From: Coriobacteriia bacterium
Lineage (GTDB): Bacteria > Actinomycetota > Coriobacteriia > Anaerosomatales > PALSA-660
NCBI GenBank assembly: GCA_025361505.1
Contig: JANYKZ010000044.1
Span: 1-45,968 of the forward strand
DNA: 45,968 bases
Direction: 5' to 3'
This document shows positions 1 through 7,907 of the stretch, one piece after another (positions within the stretch are counted from its first letter, which is position 1; each line of letters opens with the position of its first letter). The notes beneath the pieces were generated by a model. It was given only the letters and a program-made list of their open reading frames with translations. It was not told the DNA's origin and did not search any database. The translations under genes and the position numbers were made by a program.

Positions 1-191
1 TCGAAGTTGCCGGAATGGACAGGGACGTCCACCGGGCCGATGCCCCAAAAATGGTTGGCGGCTAGATTCGAAACCCATGGGGCCAGGGAGCCCGTCTCAA
101 AGCCTGGGTTCTGGACGATGTTGGCGTGGGCGCTGGCGGCCACCAGCGCGAGCGCGGCGCCGGCGAGAAGGGCATTCGTCGATCTCATCAT
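1..191 (-). CDS. Secreted protein, N-terminal part only (runs off the left edge)
   Basis: The visible 63 residues begin MMRSTNALLAGAALAL, a signal peptide ending near AHA, followed by NIVQNPGFETGSLAPW. That 'NPGFE(T/N)G...W' opening is typical of secreted carbohydrate-binding-like (CBM4_9/DUF642-like) or PEP-CTERM-type extracellular proteins. The start at 191 is chosen because AGAGGA lies 6 bases before a double ATG. The gene is downstream of the ABC importer operon but a strong terminator (219-244) separates them. Substrate and C-terminal anchor are outside the window, so the function is unknown. Confidence 0.75.
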   Translation of the reverse strand, partial: MMRSTNALLAGAALALVAASAHANIVQNPGFETGSLAPWVSNLAANHFWGIGPVDVPVHSGNF

Positions 192-218
192 TTAATTCCT
201 CTTGATTGCGGAAACAGA

Positions 219-244
219 AGGCGGACCCGCTCGCGGGTCCGCCT
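219..244 (-). terminator. Intrinsic terminator of the ABC importer operon
   Basis: A perfect 11-bp inverted repeat (219-229 with 234-244) with a 4-base loop lies 30 bases after the permease stop. On the minus strand it is followed by TCTGTTT, the expected U-rich tail. It isolates the importer operon from the secreted-protein gene. Confidence 0.85.
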
Positions 245-274
245 CCTGTCACCTCGGGCGCGGTGCGCGCTCCG

Positions 275-1027
275 CTACCTGCCGGCGCGGGCCCATCGGC
301 ACACGCGCGCCTCGATGAGCTCGATCGCCTCGTAAAGCAGCACGCCGAGCAGCGCCATCGCGAGGATGCCGGCGAACATCTCGCCGTACTGGATCCGGCC
401 CCACGCGTCGAAGACGAAGTAACCCAGGCCGGTGGAGCCCGCGATCGACTCGGAGAAGAAGAGCACGGCGACCGCGGTCCCCACACTGATGCGCAACGCC
501 GTGAAGATCTCCGGCATCGAACCCGGCACCACGACGTTGACGAAGACCTGCCAGCGGTCGGCGCCCAGAGATCGCACCGACAGCACCGAGGCGCGCGAGA
601 TCGAACGCGACGCGTCGCGGGCGGTGACGAGGATCTGGAAGAACACGATCAGCGTGATCAGCGCGATGATCGAGGCGTTGCCGATCCCCAGCAGCACCAA
701 CAGCACCGGCAGGAACACGACCTTGGGCACGGGGTAATTGAGGAAGACGAGCGGCCCGAAGACCAGGTCCGCGCGCTCGGATCGGCCCAGGAGGAGCCCG
801 AGAGGCGCTCCCACGACGAGCCCGAGCACGATCGACGAGACCGCTCGCAGCGCGCTGTAGCCGAATGCCGGAAGCAGCAGCGGGAACTGCCGGACGAACT
901 CGCCGAGACCGTCGGCGGGCGTCGGCAGGGCCGGCGAGTGCAGCACCAGAGAGGCCAGCTCCCACGCGACGACCATGATCGCGGCGGCGGCGACGTAGCC
1001 GGCCGCTTTGCGCGCCCAGCCTCTCAC
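275..1027 (-). CDS. ABC importer permease, NitT/TauT (SsuC/TauC) type
   Basis: A 250-residue integral membrane protein with about six hydrophobic segments. The cytoplasmic coupling (EAA) loop is visible as RSLGADRWQVFVNVVVPG, which in this BPD_transp_1 family contacts the ATPase. The GTG start at 1027 overlaps the ATPase stop in a GTGA junction, so the two are translationally coupled; the longer open frame upstream is a shadow of the ATPase gene. Together with the ATPase and binding lipoprotein it should import a small organic or oxyanion solute such as a sulfonate, nitrate or pyrimidine precursor. The sequence does not fix the substrate. Confidence 0.93.
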   Translation of the reverse strand: MRGWARKAAGYVAAAAIMVVAWELASLVLHSPALPTPADGLGEFVRQFPLLLPAFGYSALRAVSSIVLGLVVGAPLGLLLGRSERADLVFGPLVFLNYPVPKVVFLPVLLVLLGIGNASIIALITLIVFFQILVTARDASRSISRASVLSVRSLGADRWQVFVNVVVPGSMPEIFTALRISVGTAVAVLFFSESIAGSTGLGYFVFDAWGRIQYGEMFAGILAMALLGVLLYEAIELIEARVCRWARAGR

Positions 1028-1803
1028 GACTCCCCGCCTCCCCGGTGCAGCGCACCCTCGGCGGCCAACAGGCCGCGGAGCTCGACGCACGCTCCGTGGA
1101 AGGCCTCGGTCTCGCGGTAGCCCGGATCGCCCATGCCGGGGTTGTCCACGACGGCGGCGATCCTGCCCGGCCGCGGGGACATGACCAGCACACGACGCCC
1201 GAGGTACACGGCCTCTTCGATGGAGTGGGTCACGAGGACCGAGGTGTGGCCGCGGTCGCGCCAGAGGCTGAGCAGCAGGTCCTGAAGGTCTTCGCGGGTG
1301 AGCGCGTCGAGGGCCGAGAGCGGCTCGTCCATCAGCAGCAGGTCCGCGTCGAGCGCGAGCGCCCGGGCGAGCGCGAGCCGCTGCCGCATCCCGCCGGACA
1401 GCTCGCTCGGGAACAGCCCGAGGAACTCCTCGAGGCCGACACGGGTGAGCGCCTCCATGGCGCGGCGGCGGGACTCCGCGGCGGGGTGGTGCCGGATCCG
1501 CAGGCCAAGCTCCGCGTTGTCGAGCACGGTCTTCCACGGGAGGAGACCGAAGTCCTGCAGGATGAGCGCCGTGCGCAGCCGGGGATGGGCGATCCTCTCG
1601 CCTTCCACGACGACGGCGCCGCCGGTGGGGACGAGCAGCCCGGCCGCCGCCAGGAGCAGCGTGGACTTGCCGCACCCGGAGGGACCGATGAGCGCGACCG
1701 CCTCACCGTCGGCCAGGCTCAGGTCGACACCGGCGAGTGCGCGGACATCCGCATCCACCCCGTGGTAGGTGACGCTCAGGGAATCGATGCGGACGTCCGC
1801 CAT
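1024..1803 (-). CDS. ABC importer ATPase, NitT/TauT (SsuB/TauB) type
   Basis: 259 residues with a complete nucleotide-binding domain: Walker A GPSGCGKST (about residues 39-47), Q-loop LILQDFGLLPWK, signature LSGGMRQR, Walker B LLLMDEP and H-loop VTHSIEEA. It hydrolyses ATP to drive the permease encoded next to it, and its stop overlaps the permease GTG start. Length and motif spacing match SsuB/TauB-type proteins. It follows the binding-protein gene by 36 bases in the same operon. Confidence 0.95.
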   Translation of the reverse strand: MADVRIDSLSVTYHGVDADVRALAGVDLSLADGEAVALIGPSGCGKSTLLLAAAGLLVPTGGAVVVEGERIAHPRLRTALILQDFGLLPWKTVLDNAELGLRIRHHPAAESRRRAMEALTRVGLEEFLGLFPSELSGGMRQRLALARALALDADLLLMDEPLSALDALTREDLQDLLLSLWRDRGHTSVLVTHSIEEAVYLGRRVLVMSPRPGRIAAVVDNPGMGDPGYRETEAFHGACVELRGLLAAEGALHRGGGES

Positions 1804-1839
1804 CTCGCTTGTGTTCTTCTTGAGTGGGGGTCGCAGCCG

Positions 1840-2832
1840 CTACTTGGCGGGCGCGGTCCACATCAGGTCGGCGTAGGTGACCTGGGTCTTCAGCAGGCCG
1901 GCGCCCTTCATCCAGTCGAGAACGGCCTGGACCTCGGGCTGTGCGGGAAGCTGAGCGGTGGGATACGTGTTCACCGCGTAGACGTCCTTCAGCGGCAGCG
2001 GTAGTCGCGCCTTGTCGACCAGGAGCGCGCGGTAGGAGTCGGGAGCGGCGTTGATCGAGCCGACCGCGGTGTCCCACGCGCCCAGCAGCTTGGAGACGGC
2101 GGCGGCGTCAGTCGCGTTGTCGAGGAACTTCTGGTCGAAGATCAGCACGGTCTGCGAGATGTTCGCGCCCTTGGTGTCGACGGCGACGATCTTGGCGCCC
2201 GTCTTCTCGGCGAGCGACAGGAAGGGCTCCGGCAGCGCCGCGGCCTTGAGCTTGCCGCTCATCAGCAGCTCGAAGCGCACCGGTACCTTCTTGACCTCTT
2301 CCTTCTTGATCTGGGAGTCGGGGACGCCCGCGGCCTCCATCAGCTTGTCGAGCACGTACTCCTGGATGGTCGCGCTCGACGTGCCGACGGGCACGTTCGC
2401 GAGCTGCTTGAGCGTCGTGACGGTCGAGCTGGGCTCGACCGCGATGCCGAACCGGCCTTCGGATGCCTTGGCGCCGAGCATGACGGTGACGACCTTCACG
2501 GGGATGCCGCCGGCGCGCAGGCTGGCCGCGGCGATCAGGTCGCCCATCATGCCGTCGATGGCGCCTGCGGTCAGCGCTGCGTCGCGCTCCTGGGCCGACT
2601 GGAACACCGTGATGCTGACGTCGAGGCCGGCCTTGGCGAACAGACCGTCACGCTCGGCCACCCACAACGGGAGGCTGTCTTCGGTCGGAAGGGTCCCGAT
2701 GCGGATCTTGACCGGCGTGGTGCCGGTCCCGGTCGATCCGGAGGGCTGCGACGGCTGCGAGCAGGCCGTCACGCTGATGGCGAGCGCGACGCACAGCATC
2801 ACAGCGAGCAGGGTGCGAACGGTTCGATTCAC
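1840..2832 (-). CDS. ABC importer substrate-binding lipoprotein, SsuA/THI5-like
   Basis: About 330 residues. The N-terminus VNRTVRTLLAVMLC runs to a lipobox ISVTAC, so the protein should be anchored outside the membrane by a lipidated Cys. The following (SQPSQPSGSTGTGTT) linker leads into an NMT1/SsuA-like periplasmic binding fold beginning VKIRIGTLPTEDSLPLW. GTG at 2832 is preferred over the upstream start because AAAGGGGACC precedes it at a good distance. First gene of the importer triplet, 23 bases after the GNAT gene. The ligand is not predictable. Confidence 0.9.
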   Translation of the reverse strand: MNRTVRTLLAVMLCVALAISVTACSQPSQPSGSTGTGTTPVKIRIGTLPTEDSLPLWVAERDGLFAKAGLDVSITVFQSAQERDAALTAGAIDGMMGDLIAAASLRAGGIPVKVVTVMLGAKASEGRFGIAVEPSSTVTTLKQLANVPVGTSSATIQEYVLDKLMEAAGVPDSQIKKEEVKKVPVRFELLMSGKLKAAALPEPFLSLAEKTGAKIVAVDTKGANISQTVLIFDQKFLDNATDAAAVSKLLGAWDTAVGSINAAPDSYRALLVDKARLPLPLKDVYAVNTYPTAQLPAQPEVQAVLDWMKGAGLLKTQVTYADLMWTAPAK

Positions 2833-2855
2833 TGAGAGGTCCCCTTTCACGGGAT

Positions 2856-3464
2856 TCACGGGCACACCGGCCTGCGAAGGCGTATCTCATCACGGATCGG
2901 GATGCCGGCGAACCCGACTCCCGCATAGCCCAACTTGTCGGAGAGGAGCCCGGTCGCGATCTCCGCGATCGAGAACTCGTGGCGCTGGTAGAAGTAGAGC
3001 AGAGGAAGGTCGTCGTTTGAGACCGCTGCCTTCATCGAGGTGAGCGAGCGCGATGCCGCCATCTCAGCTGCCGCGTCCAGAAGGGCCGAGCCGATGCCCC
3101 GGCCCTGGTAGTGCGGATACACCGAGTACATGACGACGGTGAGTTCACCGCCGTGGACCGTGCACGAGATCAGGCCGAGCAGATCGTCACCCGCTACGGC
3201 GAGCAGGTTGTCGCACACCAGGACGTCGAATGTCCGCCCGAAGACGTCGATCTCCGTCTCGCCCCACGCGCGGTCGCAGATCTGCTCGATCGCGCGGCGG
3301 TCCGCGGGACGGGCCTCACGGACGGTGAACGCGAGGGCGTCGCAGCGGGGCTGATGCTCCGCGCAGGTCACGCTCATGCGCGCCTCCGCGAGCGGCAGCT
3401 CCTTGCCGTCGACCGGGCACAGGTACTGCGGATAGGGGACCTCGACCTCGCGACGTTCGATCAT
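2856..3464 (-). CDS. GNAT-family N-acetyltransferase with Cys-containing N-terminus
   Basis: 202 residues. The first 40 contain CPVDGKELP and SVTCAEHQPRC, a Cys/His-rich stretch that could bind zinc. The rest is a GNAT domain with the acetyl-CoA loop PHYQGRGIGSALL. GNAT enzymes transfer an acetyl group from acetyl-CoA to an amine; the acceptor here is unknown. The ATG at 3464 has GGAGAACGATCAG upstream. It sits 23 bases before the importer binding-protein gene, so it is probably co-transcribed and may modify the imported compound; that link is inference. Confidence 0.85.
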   Translation of the reverse strand: MIERREVEVPYPQYLCPVDGKELPLAEARMSVTCAEHQPRCDALAFTVREARPADRRAIEQICDRAWGETEIDVFGRTFDVLVCDNLLAVAGDDLLGLISCTVHGGELTVVMYSVYPHYQGRGIGSALLDAAAEMAASRSLTSMKAAVSNDDLPLLYFYQRHEFSIAEIATGLLSDKLGYAGVGFAGIPIRDEIRLRRPVCP

Positions 3465-3523
3465 CTGATCGTTCTCCAGCCCTCTGTCTCGCGTGGGCGT
3501 TCGCTCGCGCGCGAGCCGACATT

Positions 3524-4531
3524 CTACCCCAAGGCGAGTCCGGCCCGCAGCGCGGAGGCCGCCGCATCGGGGTCCACGACGTTGGTGTAGACGCCGCTTC
3601 CCCACTCGAATCCGGCCTGATCGCTCATGCGCGGCATGACCTCCACGTGCCAGTGGAACGGCAGACCCGCGTGCTGGGCGGAGTAGGGTGCGTCGTGCAC
3701 GACCAGGTTGAACGCCACCTCGCCGAACGCGCCGCGCAACGCGCGCGCCGCGGCGACGAGCGCGGCTCCGAGCGACGCCCGCTCCTCCGGGCGCGCGTCG
3801 GCCAGGGTAGCCGAACACCGCCGCGGCGAGATGCGCATGAAGTAGGGCGACGGCGAGGCCCACGGGGAGTGCACGACCGTCACACCGTCGTCGAAGACGA
3901 TGCGACCGCCCGAGTCGTCGGCGGACATCACCGCGCACAGCAGGCAGCGTCCGCGTTCGGTCGCCTCCTGCGAGAAGTTGCCGATTTCGTGGACGAGCGC
4001 CTCCGGCACGCGGGGCAGCGCGATCAACTGGCTGTGAGGGTGGGACATCGACGCGCCGGCGGCCCGTCCGAAGTTGCGGAACACGAGCGCGCACGCGAAC
4101 CGGCCGTCCTCACGCCACTCCCGGATCCGGAGCGCCCACGCGTCGACCAGCAGCGCGGCGTGCTCGGGGGCGTATCCCGCGAGCGAGTCGTCGTGGTCGG
4201 GCGACTCGACGATGACCTCGTGTACGCCGAAGCCGGTCGTGCCGCGGTACGGCCACGGGGCGTCGAGTTCGCGCGGCCACTCGTCGTCGGGCCCCGCGGT
4301 CAGCGCCGGGTACCGGTTCTCGAACACGCGGATGGTCCACGACGTCCCGCCGGGGAGTTTGAGCTCGAGCCGCGCAGGGGGCGTGCGGTCCTCGTGCCCG
4401 GGACAGAACGGGCACTCCGCGGGGTCGGTGAACTCCTCTGCGGTACGGACGAAGTCACGGGGCCGACCGGCTCGCTCCGGTTCCAGTACGGTCATCACCC
4501 CGGTGAGGGGGTCCTGCCTGAGTTCGGACAC
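3524..4531 (-). CDS. galT: Galactose-1-phosphate uridylyltransferase
   Basis: 335 residues of the GalT/HIT superfamily. Seen: zinc-type CPFCPGHE near residue 41, the active-site SHPHSQ (His-Pro-His-Ser-Gln, nucleotidyl-His intermediate), the second CLLC pair, and C-terminal HWHVEVMPR. The family swaps UMP between UDP-glucose and galactose-1-phosphate (Leloir pathway). No galK or galE is adjacent, so a role in activating another sugar phosphate (related ADP- or UDP-sugar enzymes look similar) is possible. It is divergent from the HAD phosphatase gene, and 59 bases upstream of the GNAT gene on the same strand. Confidence 0.85.
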   Translation of the reverse strand: MSELRQDPLTGVMTVLEPERAGRPRDFVRTAEEFTDPAECPFCPGHEDRTPPARLELKLPGGTSWTIRVFENRYPALTAGPDDEWPRELDAPWPYRGTTGFGVHEVIVESPDHDDSLAGYAPEHAALLVDAWALRIREWREDGRFACALVFRNFGRAAGASMSHPHSQLIALPRVPEALVHEIGNFSQEATERGRCLLCAVMSADDSGGRIVFDDGVTVVHSPWASPSPYFMRISPRRCSATLADARPEERASLGAALVAAARALRGAFGEVAFNLVVHDAPYSAQHAGLPFHWHVEVMPRMSDQAGFEWGSGVYTNVVDPDAAASALRAGLALG

Positions 4532-4599
4532 TGTCGCCCTTCCGCGGTGCTACGCTGTGGGGCAAGCATACGACACCGCACCCGGGAGGTCCCCGACCC

Positions 4600-5493
4600 G
4601 TGCCTGGCGAGATCCCCTTCCTCGACGAACACCCCGGCGCCGGCGCGCGCCTCGCGGCCGCGCACACGCTCTTCACCGACCTCGACGGCACCCTACTCGG
4701 ACGGGGCGCGTCGATCCTCGCGGACGGGCAGGGGCGGCCGAACCTCGACGCCGTCACCGCGATCACCCGGCTGAACGCCGCCGGCCTGCGCGTCGTCATG
4801 ACCTCGGGGCGCAACGCGAGGCAGCTGCGCGAGAGCTCCCGGCTCCTGGGCTGGTCCGACTTCATCGGCGAGCTCGGCTGCGTACGAAGCTACGACCGCG
4901 GCGCCCGCGTCGTCTACGACACGGGGTCGTGGCCCGAGAGCGCCACACTGCTCGGTGAGACGCCGTATCAGGCGATCGTCCGCGTCGGCGCCGTCGCGCT
5001 GTTGATGGACGCCTTCCCGGGACTCATCGAGTACCACGACCCGTGGCACCTCGACCGCGAGGTCACACACATGCTGCGGGGGCGCGTGGACGTCGCCGCG
5101 GCGCAAGCTCTTCTCGACACGCTCCCGCTGCCCGTCACGATCGTCGACAACGGCATCATCCATCCGCTCCGGCACGGACTGAAGTGCGACGAGATCCATG
5201 CGATCCACCTCGTCCCCACGGGCGTCTCGAAGCATGGCGCCATCGCCCGGGACCTGGCCGAGCACGGCGCGACGCCCGGGCAGGCCCTCGCCATCGGCGA
5301 CTCCGCGACGGACGTCGACATGGCCGAGGCGACCGGACTGATGGTCTGCGTCCGCAACGGCCTCGACGACCCGCTGCTGGTCGCGGCCGCTCGCGGGCGC
5401 GCCAACGTGTGCGCCACCCGTGCCACGCACGGCTCGGGCTGGGCGGAACTGGCCGACGCCTGGCTCGCGGCGCGCGCCGGCGCCTCGCTCTGA
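4600..5493 (+). CDS. HAD-superfamily (Cof/IIB-like) phosphatase
   Basis: 297 residues. HAD motif I is FTDLDGTLL (nucleophile and acid Asp near residues 28 and 30), motif II is VVMTSGR, and motif IV is IGDSATDVDMA. A C2-type cap sits between motifs II and III, as in sugar-phosphate and mannosyl-3-phosphoglycerate phosphatases. The GTG start has GGGAGGT 9 bases upstream. It is divergent from galT, so a sugar-phosphate substrate is reasonable but not proven. Confidence 0.85.
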   Translation: MPGEIPFLDEHPGAGARLAAAHTLFTDLDGTLLGRGASILADGQGRPNLDAVTAITRLNAAGLRVVMTSGRNARQLRESSRLLGWSDFIGELGCVRSYDRGARVVYDTGSWPESATLLGETPYQAIVRVGAVALLMDAFPGLIEYHDPWHLDREVTHMLRGRVDVAAAQALLDTLPLPVTIVDNGIIHPLRHGLKCDEIHAIHLVPTGVSKHGAIARDLAEHGATPGQALAIGDSATDVDMAEATGLMVCVRNGLDDPLLVAAARGRANVCATRATHGSGWAELADAWLAARAGASL

Positions 5494-5533
5494 CGCTCGT
5501 CACCCCCGGCGCGGCGGCCGCCGTTCACGCGGG

Positions 5534-5563
5534 TTGCGCCTCCCGTACGCACAGACCTACAAT
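5534..5563 (+). promoter_or_regulatory. Promoter of the M-box / Mg2+ transport operon
   Basis: TTGCGC (5534-5539) and TACAAT (5558-5563) are separated by 18 bases, a sigma-70-type pair. Transcription would start near 5570, about 30 bases before the M-box aptamer, which is the expected position. Inferred from sequence only. Confidence 0.6.
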
Positions 5564-5600
5564 GGCCACGGCCCTTCGGGGCGTTGACACCACGAATATG

Positions 5601-5773
5601 GCTCCATCCGTTAGGTGCGGCTCCTGTTCGAACACAGGCCACTGCCCGGAAATGTCGAGAGACGCCAATGGGTAGAACAGCCCTCGCCGGCTTAAGGCGA
5701 AGGATAAAGTGGCTAGGCCGGCTCCTCGGTCACTACGTCGGGCAGTGCTAAAACCAAGACGAGGGATGCGAGC
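5601..5773 (+). ncRNA. M-box (ykoK leader) Mg2+ riboswitch
   Basis: The conserved blocks of the M-box family (Rfam RF00380) are present in order: CCGTTAGGTG...GGCTCCTG (from 5608), ACTGCCCGGAAATGTC, GAGAGACGCCAATGGGT, ACAG, CTTAAGGCGAAGG, and CAGTGCTAAA near 5743. The outer P1 helix can form between GCTCCATCC (5601-5609) and GGATGCGAGC (5764-5773). M-box RNAs fold on Mg2+ and shut off downstream Mg2+ transport genes. A terminator at 5848-5884 gives the off switch, and the next genes are Mg2+ transport-type proteins. Confidence 0.93.
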
Positions 5774-5847
5774 ATGGCGCGCAGACGCCTGAGGCAGGCC
5801 TGCGCGCGAGACCGTTGGCCGGCTCGTCGGCCTGCGGCTCCCCATGC

Positions 5848-5884
5848 GGCCCCCTCGTCCCGAAAGCGGACGGTGGGGTCTTTT
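5848..5884 (+). terminator. Riboswitch-controlled intrinsic terminator
   Basis: A 13-base stem (5848-5860 with 5868-5880, one mismatch and two G-U pairs) with loop CGAAAGC is followed directly by TTTT. Two further hairpins lie between aptamer and terminator: GCGCGCAG/CTGCGCGC (5777-5784 with 5800-5807) and GGCCG/CGGCC (5817-5821 with 5828-5832). One of these may be the alternative, antiterminating fold. Confidence 0.8.
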
Positions 5885-5915
5885 CGTTGTGTCGATCATG
5901 CAACCGGATAGATGA

Positions 5916-6002
5916 GGACGTAGTGATACCTCCAAGTAGTCACTAGGTCCCGACACTCTGCTCACCTGTGCAGGGTCGGTCGGGACCACACCCGACAGAC
6001 CC
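5916..6002 (+). promoter_or_regulatory. Two further hairpins in the leader, after the terminator
   Basis: Between the riboswitch terminator and the first start codon the leader holds hairpin A (GGAC-TAGTGA with TCACTA-GTCC, 5916-5950) and hairpin B (GGGTC-GTCGGG with CCCGAC-GACCC, 5973-6002, 11 bp with one mismatch). Neither has a U-tail. The loop of A contains ACCTCC, which is complementary to a ribosome binding site. Function is unknown. Confidence 0.45.
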
Positions 6003-6049
6003 GCAATGATCGCCCCGGGCAGGGGTGGATCGCAGACACGGGAGCAGAC

Positions 6050-7900
6050 ATGATCTATCTCACCCGCATGCTCGGCAAGCCGGTGGTCGACGCCGGCGGC
6101 GAGCGCATCGGTGTCATCAGCGACATCGCCATATCGACCGGCGAGGTCTTCCCGCGTGTGACCTCTTTGGCGTTCCTCGGACCCGGCAAGACGCCCTTCA
6201 TGCTGTCGTGGCGGAAGTTCGTCGAGGGGGTCGACGAGGACCGCATCACGCTGAACGCTCCGCGCGACGAGCTCCGATTCTCCTACCTGCAGCCGGACGA
6301 GGTCCTGCTCTCCCACGACCTGCTGGACAAGCAGATCGTCGACACGCAGGGCATGAAGGTCGTCCGCGTCAATGATCTCAAGCTGTCCGAATCGCGCGGA
6401 CAACTGCGTTTGCTCGGCGCGGAGGTCGGCCTGCGTGGCGTACTGCGCTCTCTCTGGCCGCCCTTGGAGACGGCCGCGGCTGCCGCCGCCAAGCTCTTCG
6501 GCCGCCCGCTGCCTGAGAGCATCATCGCGTGGAACTACATGGACCTGCTCGACCGCGACCTGAGCCACGTGCAGCTGTCGGTCACACACAAGCGCCTCCA
6601 TGAGCTCCATCCTGCCGATGTGGCCGACGTCCTGGAGCAGCTGTCCCCCTCGCAGCGCGCCCGAGTCTTCGAGCACCTCGACAACGACCAGGCCGCCGAT
6701 GCGATCTCGGAGCTCGAAGACGAGCTCCAGGCCGACGTCTTGGACGACCTGACCGAGGAGCGCGCCTCCGACATCCTCGAGATCATGGATCCGGACGATG
6801 CCGCCGACATCATCGGCGACCTCCCCTACGACAAGGCCGAGACGCTTCTGCACCTCATGGGTGTCCGCGAGGCCCGGCAGGTCCGCAAGCTCCTCGGCTA
6901 CCGCGAGAAGAGCGCCGGCGGCATCATGACGCCCGAGGTGACCACGGTCACCGAGGACATGACGGTCCAGCAGGTCATCGACCAGCTGCGCGCGAACGCC
7001 GGGGACCTCGAGAACATCTACTACATCTACGTTGTGAGCGCCAAGCGCGTGCTCGACGGTGTGATCTCCCTGCGCGACCTCATCGTCGCGAGCCCCGAGA
7101 CACTCGTCTCCGACATCGTGACGCGAGACCTGTTCACAGTCGGTCCGGACGACGACCAGGAGCAGGTGGCCGACATGATGAGCAAGTACGACCTGCTCGC
7201 CCTTCCTGTCGTGGACGAGTCCGGCCGGATCCTCGGCATCGTCACCGTCGATGACGCGCTCGACGTCATGGAGGAGGAGAACGCGGAGGATCTCGAGCTG
7301 GCCATGGGATCGGCTCAGTCCGCCGCAGACGCGTGGCTGTGGCTGCGCCGCACCGGATCATGGGCGGTGATCTGGGCGATGATCGCGTTCACTGTGGCCT
7401 TCGCCGTGCGCGCCCTGTCGCGGACCGGCACCGCCGGAGGTCCGCCGTGGCTGCTCGGCGTCTCCGGAGCCGTGCTCTTCCTGCCCGTCGTTCTTCGCAT
7501 CGTGGAGGACCTGTCCGCTCGCGCGACGACGGGCCTGATCGAGGGTCGGGGCGAGACCGGACGCCCGCCTCTCGGGCGCCGCCTGTTGACCGACTCCCTC
7601 GTCGGGCTCGTGCTCGGTTCGCTCGCCGCGCTCGCCGTCTTCGCCATCACGGACATCGTGACTTCTCAGCCCACGTTCGCCGCCGCCTTGGCCGTGCCGA
7701 TCGGCTTGACCCTGCTCGTGATGACGCTGCTGTCAACAGCTGTCGCGGTCTTGGCGGAGCGCGCGTCCGACAGCGGGCAGCGCGTGAGCCAGAGCCTGCT
7801 GGCTGGTGGGCTTCTCATCCTGTCCGCGCTCATCTACCTCGGACTGGCGGGTGTGGCGTGGTCGTTCGCGGCCCGTGCCCTGTCCGGCGCCGGGGTCTAG
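6050..7900 (+). CDS. PRC-barrel / MgtE_N / CBS membrane protein, MgtE-like
   Basis: 616 residues. Residues 1-160 are two PRC-barrel-like repeats (GKPVVDAGGERIGVISDI; DKQIVDTQGMKVVRVNDL). Residues about 175-290 form an MgtE N-domain (LHPADVADVLEQL, MDPDDAADIIGDLP), and 290-415 a CBS pair beginning GGIMTPEV. Residues about 430-605 carry five membrane segments, as in MgtE. However, the MgtE pore signature GGNxGxQ is replaced (FLPVVLRIVEDLSARATTG) and no DPA motif is seen, so channel activity is doubtful. First gene after the M-box; likely a Mg2+-sensing partner of the next gene. GGGAG precedes the ATG. Confidence 0.85.
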   Translation: MIYLTRMLGKPVVDAGGERIGVISDIAISTGEVFPRVTSLAFLGPGKTPFMLSWRKFVEGVDEDRITLNAPRDELRFSYLQPDEVLLSHDLLDKQIVDTQGMKVVRVNDLKLSESRGQLRLLGAEVGLRGVLRSLWPPLETAAAAAAKLFGRPLPESIIAWNYMDLLDRDLSHVQLSVTHKRLHELHPADVADVLEQLSPSQRARVFEHLDNDQAADAISELEDELQADVLDDLTEERASDILEIMDPDDAADIIGDLPYDKAETLLHLMGVREARQVRKLLGYREKSAGGIMTPEVTTVTEDMTVQQVIDQLRANAGDLENIYYIYVVSAKRVLDGVISLRDLIVASPETLVSDIVTRDLFTVGPDDDQEQVADMMSKYDLLALPVVDESGRILGIVTVDDALDVMEEENAEDLELAMGSAQSAADAWLWLRRTGSWAVIWAMIAFTVAFAVRALSRTGTAGGPPWLLGVSGAVLFLPVVLRIVEDLSARATTGLIEGRGETGRPPLGRRLLTDSLVGLVLGSLAALAVFAITDIVTSQPTFAAALAVPIGLTLLVMTLLSTAVAVLAERASDSGQRVSQSLLAGGLLILSALIYLGLAGVAWSFAARALSGAGV

Positions 7901-7907
7901 GGCCGAC

